NCBI GenBank assembly: GCA_003169695.1
Contig: PNAS01000042.1
Span: 3,419 to 67,418 of the forward strand
Length of the DNA stretch: 64,000 nt
Source: Spartobacteria bacterium
GTDB lineage: Bacteria > Verrucomicrobiota > Verrucomicrobiia > Chthoniobacterales > UBA10450
Direction: 5' to 3'
This document shows positions 42,372-49,809 of the stretch, in pieces; positions within the stretch are counted from its first letter, which is position 1, and each line of letters opens with the position of its first letter. Position numbers and translations under genes: made by a program. Under the pieces are notes generated by a model. It saw nothing but the letters and a program-made list of their open reading frames with translations, was not told where the DNA came from and ran no database searches.

Positions 42372-44168
42372 TTATTGCGCTCGCAGGACTTTGATGAATG
42401 CCTCTTGTGGAATGTGAATCTTGCCGATGCTTTTCATGCGTTTCTTGCCCTCTTTCTGCTTCTCGAGCAACTTTCGCTTTCGAGTGATATCGCCACCGTA
42501 GCATTTCGCCGTCACGTCTTTTCGCAATGCGGAAACACTTTCGCGAGCAATGATCTTCCCGCCGATCGCCGCCTGGATCGCCACTTGATAAAGTTGCCGC
42601 GGGATGACTTCCTTCAATTTCGCGGCCAGCATTCGGCCGCGGCTCTCGGCGCGATCCCGATGCACGATCATGGAAAACGCGTCAACGGGCTCGCCGTTGA
42701 CCAGCAGATCGAGTTTCACTAGGTTCGCGGCGCGATAGCCCATGTGCTCGTAATCCATCGAGCCATAGCCACGAGTGATACTCTTAATCTTGTCATTGAA
42801 ATCGACGAGGATTTCGTTGAGCGGAAGTTCGCAGTGAAGCATGACACGCCGCGTGTCGAGCGACTCCGTGTGGTCCATCAAACCGCGCTTCTCCATGATG
42901 AGCTGAAGCAGATCACCGATGTATTCGTTGGGACAAAGCACGTAGGCTTTCACGATTGGTTCGCGAATCTCGTCAATCACGCTGGGGTCGGGCAGGTGCG
43001 CCGGATTATCGACGAGCAACGTTTCGCCCCGCGTCGTGAGGATTTCATAAATGACGCTCGGAGACGTGGCGATAATGTCCATGTCGTATTCGCGCCGGAG
43101 ACGTTCCTGGATGATTTCCATGTGGAGCAAACCAAGAAAGCCGCAGCGAAATCCGAAACCGAGCGCCACGGAGCTTTCCGGTTGATAAACGAACGCCGAA
43201 TCGTTGAGCCGCAGTTTTCCGATCGCCGTTTTCAAGTGTTCGAAGTCGCCGGTATTGATCGGATAGATCCCGCTGAAAACCATCGGATGAATTTCCTGAA
43301 AACCGGGCAACGGTTCCCTGGCCGGATTGCGTAAATCGGTCACGGTGTCGCCGATCTTGATGTCGGCCGTGCTCTTGATGTTCGCGATGAAATAGCCCAC
43401 GTCCCCGGCCTGGAGCCTTTTCTGCGGGAACATCTTCGGCGTAAAGACGCCGACCTCCTTAACCTCGTAGCGCGCGTCGTTGTTGATCAATTTGATCGCC
43501 TGATCGGCTTCGAGTTTGCCGGAAAAAACGCGGACATAGGCCACGACGCCGCGGTAGATATCGAAAACACAATCAAAGACGAGCCCGCGCAAAGTTTCGT
43601 CGGCGGGTTTTGGGGGCGGAGGGATTCGATGCACGATGGCCTCGAGAATTTCTTCGATGCCAATCCCCATCTTCGCGCTCGCGTCGATCGCTTCTTCGGC
43701 GGGAATGGCGAGGATTTCCTCGAGCTGCTTGTGCACAGCGGGAATGTCGGCGTTGGGCAAATCGATCTTGTTGATCACCGGTATGATGGTGAGGCCCTGT
43801 TTGTGCGCGAGATGCACATTTGCGACCGTTTGTGCCTCCACACCCTGCGCGGCATCGACGATGAGCAACGCGCCTTCGCACGCCGCCAGCGAGCGCGAAA
43901 CTTCATACGCGAAATCGACGTGCCCCGGTGTGTCGAGCAGGTTGAGCCGATATTTTTCTCCCGACCTCGCGGTGTAACGCATCGCAACCGGGTGCGCCTT
44001 GATCGTGATTCCACGCTCGCGTTCGAGATCCATCGAATCGAGCAATTGATCTTGCTTGTCGCGCTCGTGAATCGTGCCAGTGCGATCGAGCAATCGATCC
44101 GAGAGCGTGGTCTTGCCGTGATCGATATGCGCGATGATACAGAAATTCCGGGTGAGCTCGATCGACAT
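42372..44168 (-). CDS. lepA: Elongation factor 4 (LepA)
   Basis: Ribosome-dependent GTPase implicated in back-translocation or initiation. 598 aa from ATG 44168 (MSIELTRNFCIIAHIDHGKTTL); the track ORF from 44270 adds 34 unlike residues. G motifs: AHIDHGKTT, the switch region RERGITIKAH, DTPGHVDFAYEV, INKIDLPNAD, SAKMGIGIEE. The C-terminal EF4-specific domain ends RKRKLLEKQKEGKKRMKSIGKIHIPQEAFIKVL, typical of LepA. It heads the lepA-lepB run. The next upstream gene, gluQ, is separated by 213 bp with a repeat-like stem. Confidence 0.95.
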   Translation of the reverse strand: MSIELTRNFCIIAHIDHGKTTLSDRLLDRTGTIHERDKQDQLLDSMDLERERGITIKAHPVAMRYTARSGEKYRLNLLDTPGHVDFAYEVSRSLAACEGALLIVDAAQGVEAQTVANVHLAHKQGLTIIPVINKIDLPNADIPAVHKQLEEILAIPAEEAIDASAKMGIGIEEILEAIVHRIPPPPKPADETLRGLVFDCVFDIYRGVVAYVRVFSGKLEADQAIKLINNDARYEVKEVGVFTPKMFPQKRLQAGDVGYFIANIKSTADIKIGDTVTDLRNPAREPLPGFQEIHPMVFSGIYPINTGDFEHLKTAIGKLRLNDSAFVYQPESSVALGFGFRCGFLGLLHMEIIQERLRREYDMDIIATSPSVIYEILTTRGETLLVDNPAHLPDPSVIDEIREPIVKAYVLCPNEYIGDLLQLIMEKRGLMDHTESLDTRRVMLHCELPLNEILVDFNDKIKSITRGYGSMDYEHMGYRAANLVKLDLLVNGEPVDAFSMIVHRDRAESRGRMLAAKLKEVIPRQLYQVAIQAAIGGKIIARESVSALRKDVTAKCYGGDITRKRKLLEKQKEGKKRMKSIGKIHIPQEAFIKVLRAQ

Positions 44169-44363
44169 AAAGCGCTGCACTATGCGGGCGCGTCCAGTGT
44201 GGGTCAATCGGGTGGCCGATGCCTTAACCAGTGCCATCCCGAGCCGCGCAGATGGCCAGGGACCTCGCAATTATTCAAGCGCTGCCGCGATACATTCGGC
44301 GCAGACTGCGGATCGGGCGTGCTTGTCATTTGAGTAACACAAACTGCGCTAGCCAGGTTCTTC

Positions 44364-44381
44364 GTCCGGCAGCCGCCGGAC
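44364..44381. repeat. GTCCGGC hairpin upstream of lepA
   Basis: GTCCGGC-AGCC-GCCGGAC, followed by TCAGGATGACC. The TCAGGATGAC tail is like a common bacterial interspersed repeat and may be related to the D element at 45219. It lies in the 213-bp gap between gluQ and lepA. Confidence 0.55.
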
Positions 44382-45224
44382 TCAGGATGACCGGTATCGA
44401 GCTCGCAACTCCTCGGGATCGGCGCCGGATTCGCGCAGCTCTCTTAAACTGAGCGAATCGTGCCGTTTAGCGAGTCGCCGGCCTAACGAGTCCGTGATCA
44501 GTTTGGTGTGATAGAATCGCGGCGCACGCAAACCCAGCGCGCGGTAAATCAGCGATTGCCGAAACGTAGAGAGAAGCAAATCCGCCCCGCGAACTACTTC
44601 ACTGATTTGCATCGCTGCGTCATCCGCAACCACCGCCAGTTGATAAGCAGGCACATCGTCTTTTCTCCAGATGATGAAATCGCCGAAATCCACCCCGGCG
44701 ATCGCGAGTTGCGTTCCAAGGCGCTGATCGACGAACTGCAACGTTTCCGCATCCGGCACGCGAAAGCGCCAGTTATGCCCCGAGGGCGAATCAAGGTCGC
44801 TAATAGTTCCGCTCTCTGGCCAGCACGTTCCCGGATAAACAGGTTCTTCGTTCTCATGGTGCGGCGCGCTCGCGGATTGAAGCACGTCGCGCCGCGAACA
44901 GGTGCAGGGATAAATCAACGCCGCGTCGCGCAATTTCTTCCAGGCGAGGAGATAGATTTCGCGCCGTTCGCTTTGGACGTAAGCCGCAAACGCTCCGCTG
45001 ATGTCCGGTCCTTCATCCCACCGCAATCCAAACCAGTGAAGGTCTTCGACGATGGCGTCGCGAAATTCTGCCGCACACCGATCGCGGTCGAGATCTTCAA
45101 TCCGCAGAACCAATCGTCCACCGTTCTGATCCGCACGTTCCTGCGCGCGCCAGAATGTCATCGCATGCCCGATATGAAGATAACCCGTCGGCGATGGGGC
45201 GATACGGCCGCGGTATCCTGTCAT
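44382..45224 (-). CDS. gluQ: Glutamyl-Q tRNA(Asp) synthetase
   Basis: Attaches glutamate to queuosine in tRNA(Asp), a tRNA-free class I synthetase paralog. 280 aa. ATG 45224 gives MTGYRGRIAPSPTGYLHIGHAM with the HIGH motif; the GTG at 45251 adds nine residues (MRDSSASLG) encoded by a repeat. Zinc ligands: YPCTCSRRDV and EEPVYPGTC. The KMSKS box is degenerate (RRLAKRHDSLS), as usual for GluQ. It lacks the anticodon-binding domain, again as expected. Its start codon lies in a palindromic repeat that also gives the divergent HAD gene its start. Confidence 0.93.
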   Translation of the reverse strand: MTGYRGRIAPSPTGYLHIGHAMTFWRAQERADQNGGRLVLRIEDLDRDRCAAEFRDAIVEDLHWFGLRWDEGPDISGAFAAYVQSERREIYLLAWKKLRDAALIYPCTCSRRDVLQSASAPHHENEEPVYPGTCWPESGTISDLDSPSGHNWRFRVPDAETLQFVDQRLGTQLAIAGVDFGDFIIWRKDDVPAYQLAVVADDAAMQISEVVRGADLLLSTFRQSLIYRALGLRAPRFYHTKLITDSLGRRLAKRHDSLSLRELRESGADPEELRARYRSS

Positions 45225-45325
45225 TCCGAGCGAAGCCGAGGAATCTCTCACTGCCCGCGAATTTGCATGAATCGAGCGATTCCTCGACTACGTTTCGCGT
45301 TCGCGAAACTCCGCTCGGAATGACA
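45219..45325. repeat. Palindromic element D between gluQ and the HAD gene
   Basis: A 107-bp element with TGTCATTCCGAGCG at one end and CGCTCGGAATGACA at the other; inner arms share GAGGAATC / GATTCCTC, and a second inner hairpin CGTTTCGCG...CGCGAAAC is present. It fills the whole gap between the two divergent genes, and both ATG codons come from the GGAATGACA ends. Confidence 0.93.
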
Positions 45326-46012
45326 AAGGTACAAAAGCGTCTCTTGCTTTGGGATATTGACGGCACTCTCATCAGCACGGGTGCGGCTGGACAGCGGGCC
45401 ATCGTGCTGGCGACGGCCCAACGATTTGGAGGCAGCGGAGATTTGGAGGGAGTGGAGATCGCCGGGCGGACAGATTCCGGCATCGCGCATCAGATTCTCG
45501 TGAAACATGGAGAGCCGATCACAGAGGAAAGTATGAGGACATTCCTCGACGTGTATCTGGAATTGCTCGCTCACGAGTTGCCACGCAGCAAAGGGCAGGT
45601 GCTGCCCGGAGTACTGAAGCTGCTGCAGCGAGCTGAATCCCGACCGGACACCATCCTGGGGCTTTTGACCGGCAATCTGCGGCGGGGAGCTAAACTAAAA
45701 CTCCAGCATTACCAATTGTGGCATTTCTTCGCCTTCGGTGCATTCGCGGATGACCATCACGATCGCAACGAGCTCGGCGCTTTTGCCCTGACGCGTGCGC
45801 AGGAGACCACTGGGGCAAAATTCCTGCCGGCGCAGGTCGACGTCATTGGCGACACAGGTCACGACATAACCTGCGGAAAAGCGTTTGGCGCGCGCACGAT
45901 CGCGATCGCGACGGGGTCGTGGCCGCGGGAAAGATTGGCCGAATACGCCCCCGATTTTCTCTTCAACGATCTCTCGAACGTGGACGACGTGAGCGCGACT
46001 TTAGGCTGGTGA
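45320..46012 (+). CDS. HAD-superfamily hydrolase
   Basis: Phosphatase of the haloacid dehalogenase family, phosphoglycolate-phosphatase-like; 230 aa from ATG 45320 (MTKVQKRLLLWDIDGTLIST). Motif I is DIDGTL with the nucleophile Asp, motif II LTGNL, motif III region GAKLKLQHY and motif IV VIGDTGHDITCGKAFG (GDTxxD). The track ORF from 45155 reads through a repeat and the opposing gene. The start codon sits at the end of a palindromic repeat, 96 bp from the gluQ start. The substrate is not deducible. Confidence 0.88.
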   Translation: MTKVQKRLLLWDIDGTLISTGAAGQRAIVLATAQRFGGSGDLEGVEIAGRTDSGIAHQILVKHGEPITEESMRTFLDVYLELLAHELPRSKGQVLPGVLKLLQRAESRPDTILGLLTGNLRRGAKLKLQHYQLWHFFAFGAFADDHHDRNELGAFALTRAQETTGAKFLPAQVDVIGDTGHDITCGKAFGARTIAIATGSWPRERLAEYAPDFLFNDLSNVDDVSATLGW

Positions 46013-46061
46013 TCGATTGACGCGCGCCCGGAGAGTGACATCTTCCCCCACCTTGACCGCT

Positions 46062-46382
46062 ATGCCTCTGCCCGATGTTCCCAACGTTCTTCCGCTCGAA
46101 GGCGAAATCGACCTTCACGTCTCGCCACGCGTCGCTGCGTCCCTTGGTGCGATGATCGAGCAAAAACCCGCACGCCTGGTGGTCGATCTCTCGCGCGTCA
46201 CTTACATCGATAGTTCCGGACTCGCCGTCCTGATCGAAGGGATGCAGAACGTGGAAGCTTACGGCGGGAAATTTCTTCTGGCTGGTTTGCAGGAGAAGGT
46301 GCGACCGATTTTTGAAATCGCCCGGCTCGATCAGGTTTTCATCATTTTCCCTCACGTGGATGCGGCGCTGGCCGCGCTCTGA
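46062..46382 (+). CDS. STAS-domain anti-sigma factor antagonist-like protein
   Basis: A 106-aa single STAS domain, SpoIIAA/RsbV type. The phosphorylatable serine is in VTYIDSSGLAVLIEG; LVVDLSRVTYIDSSG and the final IARLDQVFIIFP are family traits. These proteins are released by dephosphorylation and bind an anti-sigma factor; no anti-sigma kinase or phosphatase is encoded nearby. The track start is 46017; ATG 46062 (MPLPDVPNVLPLEG) fits the domain start. It is 49 bp after the HAD gene on the same strand; its 3' end overlaps the convergent GT4 gene by 31 bp. Confidence 0.82.
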   Translation: MPLPDVPNVLPLEGEIDLHVSPRVAASLGAMIEQKPARLVVDLSRVTYIDSSGLAVLIEGMQNVEAYGGKFLLAGLQEKVRPIFEIARLDQVFIIFPHVDAALAAL

Positions 46383-47464
46383 AGCAGAATCTCGAGAGTT
46401 CGAGCGACGTTTGCGGAGATGTCGAATCGATCCGCGAGTTCGCGGATTCCATCACGAGCCTGCTCGCGCCGAGCCGCGTCAGACCAAAACAGAAGCGCTT
46501 CGCAAATCGCATCGGTGTTCCGTGGATCGTCCAAGATGGTGCCATGAGCGCCCGTCTCCATGATTTCGGAGAAACCGTTCGCGCGCGTGGTCACAACGGG
46601 AAGGCCGGCTGCAAGGGCTTCGAGGCAGGCGTTGGAAAACGGATCGTAAATTGTGGGGAGCAAAAAAATATCCGCCGCTCCATAAAGCGCTGACATATCC
46701 TCAACCACGCCCAGAAACCGGACGCGAGCTGACTTAAATTTTCTTTCATTACCGCGTCCTGCGACAAGGAGCCGCATCGGCTTCCCGCTCTTTTCAATCG
46801 CTTCGATCGCGAAGCGCAAACCTTTTCGTTCCCACCCGGAACCAGCAAAGAGGACAGCGACGTCTTCAATCCCGAGACCGAGCGATTCGCGACTTCTCGC
46901 GCGATTTTTCTCGTCCCGCCTAAGCGCGCCAAGAGGAACGCCATTGTAAACAACATCAATTTTCTCGAGCGGAAATCCGTAGAATCGCGCGACTTCCTCC
47001 TTCACCATGCGCGAGTTCGCGATCACACGACTCGCTCCCCCATCCGCAAAAAGCGATTTCTCAAGGGCCAGGGTGGTTGAATGCTTGCGATTCAAGACGC
47101 GGCTGAGCCTTTGGAACGGCCCCCCAATCTCCGCGCGCCGTTGCAGCCACGCGCGATGCACGCCGTCGCCGGCACGATAAACATCACATCGCCGGATGCG
47201 CTCAAGGCTCATCAACACATCGCAATTCGCGCGCGGCGCCAGCTTTTCGATTTCATCCGCAAACGCAGTCGCTGATCTCCCGTCGAGGCGGGTAATCGGG
47301 CCGAAGCTCCACTCGTCAGGCGGCCAGTCGGCAGAAGTGTAAAGGCGGAGCTGATGACCCTTCTCCACCACCCCGGCGGCGAGCCGTTTCAAATACGACT
47401 CGGCGCCGCCACCGGAAGAAAATCCGCGCCGGACAAATCCTATGGTAAGATGATTAGATCGCAT
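46352..47464 (-). CDS. Family 4 glycosyltransferase (LPS-type)
   Basis: A retaining GT-B glycosyltransferase, of the type that adds hexoses to lipopolysaccharide or other envelope glycans. The 370 aa open with IGFVRRGFSSGGGAESYLKRLAAG (acceptor side). The donor-side motifs are NSRMVKEEVARFYGFPLEKIDVVYNGV, VLFAGSGWERKGL, YDPFSNACLEALAAGLPVV and FSEIMETGAHG. Sequence style is close to the WaaG group. It is divergent (60-bp gap) from the second GT4 and the GT9-MsbA set, and its 3' end overlaps the STAS gene. Confidence 0.88.
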   Translation of the reverse strand: MRSNHLTIGFVRRGFSSGGGAESYLKRLAAGVVEKGHQLRLYTSADWPPDEWSFGPITRLDGRSATAFADEIEKLAPRANCDVLMSLERIRRCDVYRAGDGVHRAWLQRRAEIGGPFQRLSRVLNRKHSTTLALEKSLFADGGASRVIANSRMVKEEVARFYGFPLEKIDVVYNGVPLGALRRDEKNRARSRESLGLGIEDVAVLFAGSGWERKGLRFAIEAIEKSGKPMRLLVAGRGNERKFKSARVRFLGVVEDMSALYGAADIFLLPTIYDPFSNACLEALAAGLPVVTTRANGFSEIMETGAHGTILDDPRNTDAICEALLFWSDAARREQARDGIRELADRFDISANVARTLEILLQSAASAAST

Positions 47465-47524
47465 TTACGTCATCACGGAACGAGGACTTTACTTGCCCGC
47501 AATCACCACAATACTTGTTAGCCG

Positions 47525-48745
47525 ATGGTGGGTGAAACTCTAAACGCCCCTTCGCCGTCGCGCCCTGCGACCCACAGGTCAGGCGTCCTTCCCAAGCATT
47601 TGCTCTATTCGATCTTCGCGCGGATCGGAGGCTCGGGGCTGGACACGGACGCCTTCGAGACGTTGCGAGCCTCGCATCGAGGAGGATTTCTCGGGCGCGC
47701 CATCGCTTACGATAATCGTCAGGAAGAGATACCGGCGCACTTGATTCAATCGCTCCGCTGGCATCCTGTGCGTCTAATCTCTTTTCTCGATCGCCCGTAT
47801 TATTATGGCGCGAAGAAAAAGTATCTCGACTGGATCGCCTCGCGACATCTCGCGACCGGACGTTACGATCTTTTCCACAGTTGGTCGGGCGACTGCCTGC
47901 AATCCCTGCGCGTGACGCACAAGCTCGGCATTCCCTCGATCGTGGAAATTCCCACCTGGCACCGGGATCGCGGCAAAGTGCTGGGCGATCGTACATCCGC
48001 CACGCCAACGGCGGATCTTTCGGGACATCGGCGTTGGAAAGAAAACTTGCTCCAAACGCGCGAACGTTTTCTGGAGGAGTACGAACTTGCAGACATGCTC
48101 TTTGTCCTCTCCGAAAAGGCGGCGCAGACTTTCCGCGTCCAGGGATTTTCCGAGGAAAAGTTGTTTTATCTCCCTCGAGGAGTCGATGCGGAGCGCTTCA
48201 AACCTGGCCCGCGCCCGCCGATCTTTCGCGCGATCTTTTCCGGCGCCTTGATCGAGCGCAAGGGAATCCATCATCTCCTCGAGGCGTGGCATCGGCTCGA
48301 CCTCAAAGACGCGGAACTGTGGCTGGTGGGCTCCGTGCATGAGGAGGCGCGGCCGCACCTGAAGAAATACTGGCGAAACAATATCAAGATTGTCGGCTTT
48401 GTCCGCGATGTGGAAAATTACTTGAGTCAGGGGACGGTGCATGTTTTTCCCTCGCAATGCGAAGGGAGCGCAAAGGTCACCTACGAGGCGGCGGCGTGCG
48501 GGCTGCCGCAAATCACAACGCGGGAAGCGGGTGACGTTGTCACCGACGGCGTCGAAGGGATTCTTATCTCTCCGGGAAACGTGGGTGAATTGGCGTCGGC
48601 AATTCTCGAGCTTTATCGGCATCCGGAAATGGTCGAGCGTATGGGCGTGGCCGCGCGCCGGCGCGTCGTCGAAAATTTCACATGGGACCATTTTCGCGCA
48701 CGGCTGCTCGGCGCTTACGAGCTCGCAATGCAAATGGCCCCTTAG
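47525..48745 (+). CDS. Family 4 glycosyltransferase
   Basis: GT-B glycosyltransferase, 406 aa. Recognisable blocks: FSGALIERKGIHHLLEAW, DAELWLVGSV, DVENYLSQGTVHVFPSQCEGSAKVTYEAAACGLPQITT (donor-sugar site; the E-x7-E is in EGSAKVTYE). The acceptor-side N-terminus is less typical (FHSWSGDCLQSL). The chosen start is ATG 47525; the first 20 residues are Pro/Ser-rich and a later GTG could be real. It begins the plus-strand series GT4 - GT9 - ABC exporter, consistent with LPS-core or O-antigen assembly. Sugar specificity is unknown. Confidence 0.88.
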   Translation: MVGETLNAPSPSRPATHRSGVLPKHLLYSIFARIGGSGLDTDAFETLRASHRGGFLGRAIAYDNRQEEIPAHLIQSLRWHPVRLISFLDRPYYYGAKKKYLDWIASRHLATGRYDLFHSWSGDCLQSLRVTHKLGIPSIVEIPTWHRDRGKVLGDRTSATPTADLSGHRRWKENLLQTRERFLEEYELADMLFVLSEKAAQTFRVQGFSEEKLFYLPRGVDAERFKPGPRPPIFRAIFSGALIERKGIHHLLEAWHRLDLKDAELWLVGSVHEEARPHLKKYWRNNIKIVGFVRDVENYLSQGTVHVFPSQCEGSAKVTYEAAACGLPQITTREAGDVVTDGVEGILISPGNVGELASAILELYRHPEMVERMGVAARRRVVENFTWDHFRARLLGAYELAMQMAP

Positions 48746-48789
48746 CGCCATATGCGCGACCCGTTCGTCGCATCGGGCGACTCCATCTC

Positions 48790-49809
48790 GTGAACATCCT
48801 TCTCATTCAACTAAAGCGAATCGGCGATCTGATTCTCACGACGCCTGCGATCGCCGCCCTGCGGGAAAAATTCCCGGAAGCAACACTCTCCTTGGTGGTG
48901 TCTCCAGCGGTCGAGGGTTTGCTCCCGGCGATCTCGGGAGTCGACAAAGTTTTCGTGGTGAGGGGAAAAGCGGACGATGCGCTCGACTGGATCGCGATCG
49001 CGTGGGGCACCTTTGCTTACTGCCTCGATTTCACGCGCAACGATCGCTCTTCATTCTTGACGCTGCTTTCGCAAGCGGGAAAACGCATTACCTCGGACCA
49101 CCCGAACCTCCGCTCGAAGATTCGGGCACGCAGCTACAACGAATTCGTGGAATCTCCGGTGCGCTTCTTGCACACTGTCGATTACCATCTCGCCTTGCTG
49201 AAACCGTTGGGAATTCACGACGCATCCCGTGCCATCCGGCTCGACTTACCGGACTCCACCGTGGAAAGAGCGGAGCAACTCCTGACGGCGGCGCAGACCG
49301 GCGACGAATTCTTGATTCTTCACCCGGGGTCGGCCCGGGCCGAAAAATTCTGGGAAGTGGACCGCTGGGCACAGTTAATCGATCACTGCGTGGAAGAGCG
49401 TCAGATGAAGTGCGTCCTCACGGGAGGCCGCTCTCCTCTGGAACAGGCGCAGATCGCCACTATTAAGTCTTCGACCCGTTCGGACGTGATCGACCTCTCT
49501 GGAAAAACTGATTTGCTCACGCTCGCGGCACTCGTGCGCAAGGCCCGCTTGCTCATCACGGTTGATTCCGCGCCGATGCACTTCGCCGCAGCGTGGGGGA
49601 CTCCACAAGTTGTCCTGTTTGGTCCCACCAATCCATTTCACTGGCACCCGCGTTCCGAATTCGCCGTGGTTCTTTTGGGTGAATTCGAGGGCCCGGTGAG
49701 CGAATTTCATCCCGAGCGGCCACCCGTACCGATGAACCAAATCTCGACGCAATCGGTGATCGATGCTATGGAATCGCTGCTGTCGGCTCCGGCGGCACCC
49801 GCACTATGA
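48790..49809 (+). CDS. Family 9 glycosyltransferase (heptosyltransferase-like)
   Basis: ADP-heptose:LPS heptosyltransferase family. The 339 aa start with the GT9 hallmark MNILLIQLKRIGDLILTTPAIAAL (GTG start at 48790; the track's 48682 start overlaps the GT4). Donor-site motif ILHPGSARAEKFW and the terminal DSAPMHFAAAWGTPQ are typical. Stop TGA overlaps the ABC exporter ATG by 4 bp (ATGA), so the two are coupled. Whether the sugar is a heptose or another hexose cannot be decided from sequence. Confidence 0.9.
   Translation: MNILLIQLKRIGDLILTTPAIAALREKFPEATLSLVVSPAVEGLLPAISGVDKVFVVRGKADDALDWIAIAWGTFAYCLDFTRNDRSSFLTLLSQAGKRITSDHPNLRSKIRARSYNEFVESPVRFLHTVDYHLALLKPLGIHDASRAIRLDLPDSTVERAEQLLTAAQTGDEFLILHPGSARAEKFWEVDRWAQLIDHCVEERQMKCVLTGGRSPLEQAQIATIKSSTRSDVIDLSGKTDLLTLAALVRKARLLITVDSAPMHFAAAWGTPQVVLFGPTNPFHWHPRSEFAVVLLGEFEGPVSEFHPERPPVPMNQISTQSVIDAMESLLSAPAAPAL

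Noticed and set aside
47774-48751. 325-aa minus-strand ORF
   Set aside because: Antisense to the plus-strand GT4, which has clear donor-site motifs.
48441-49466. 341-aa plus-strand ORF over the GT4/GT9 junction
   Set aside because: Shifted frame of two real genes; no motif.
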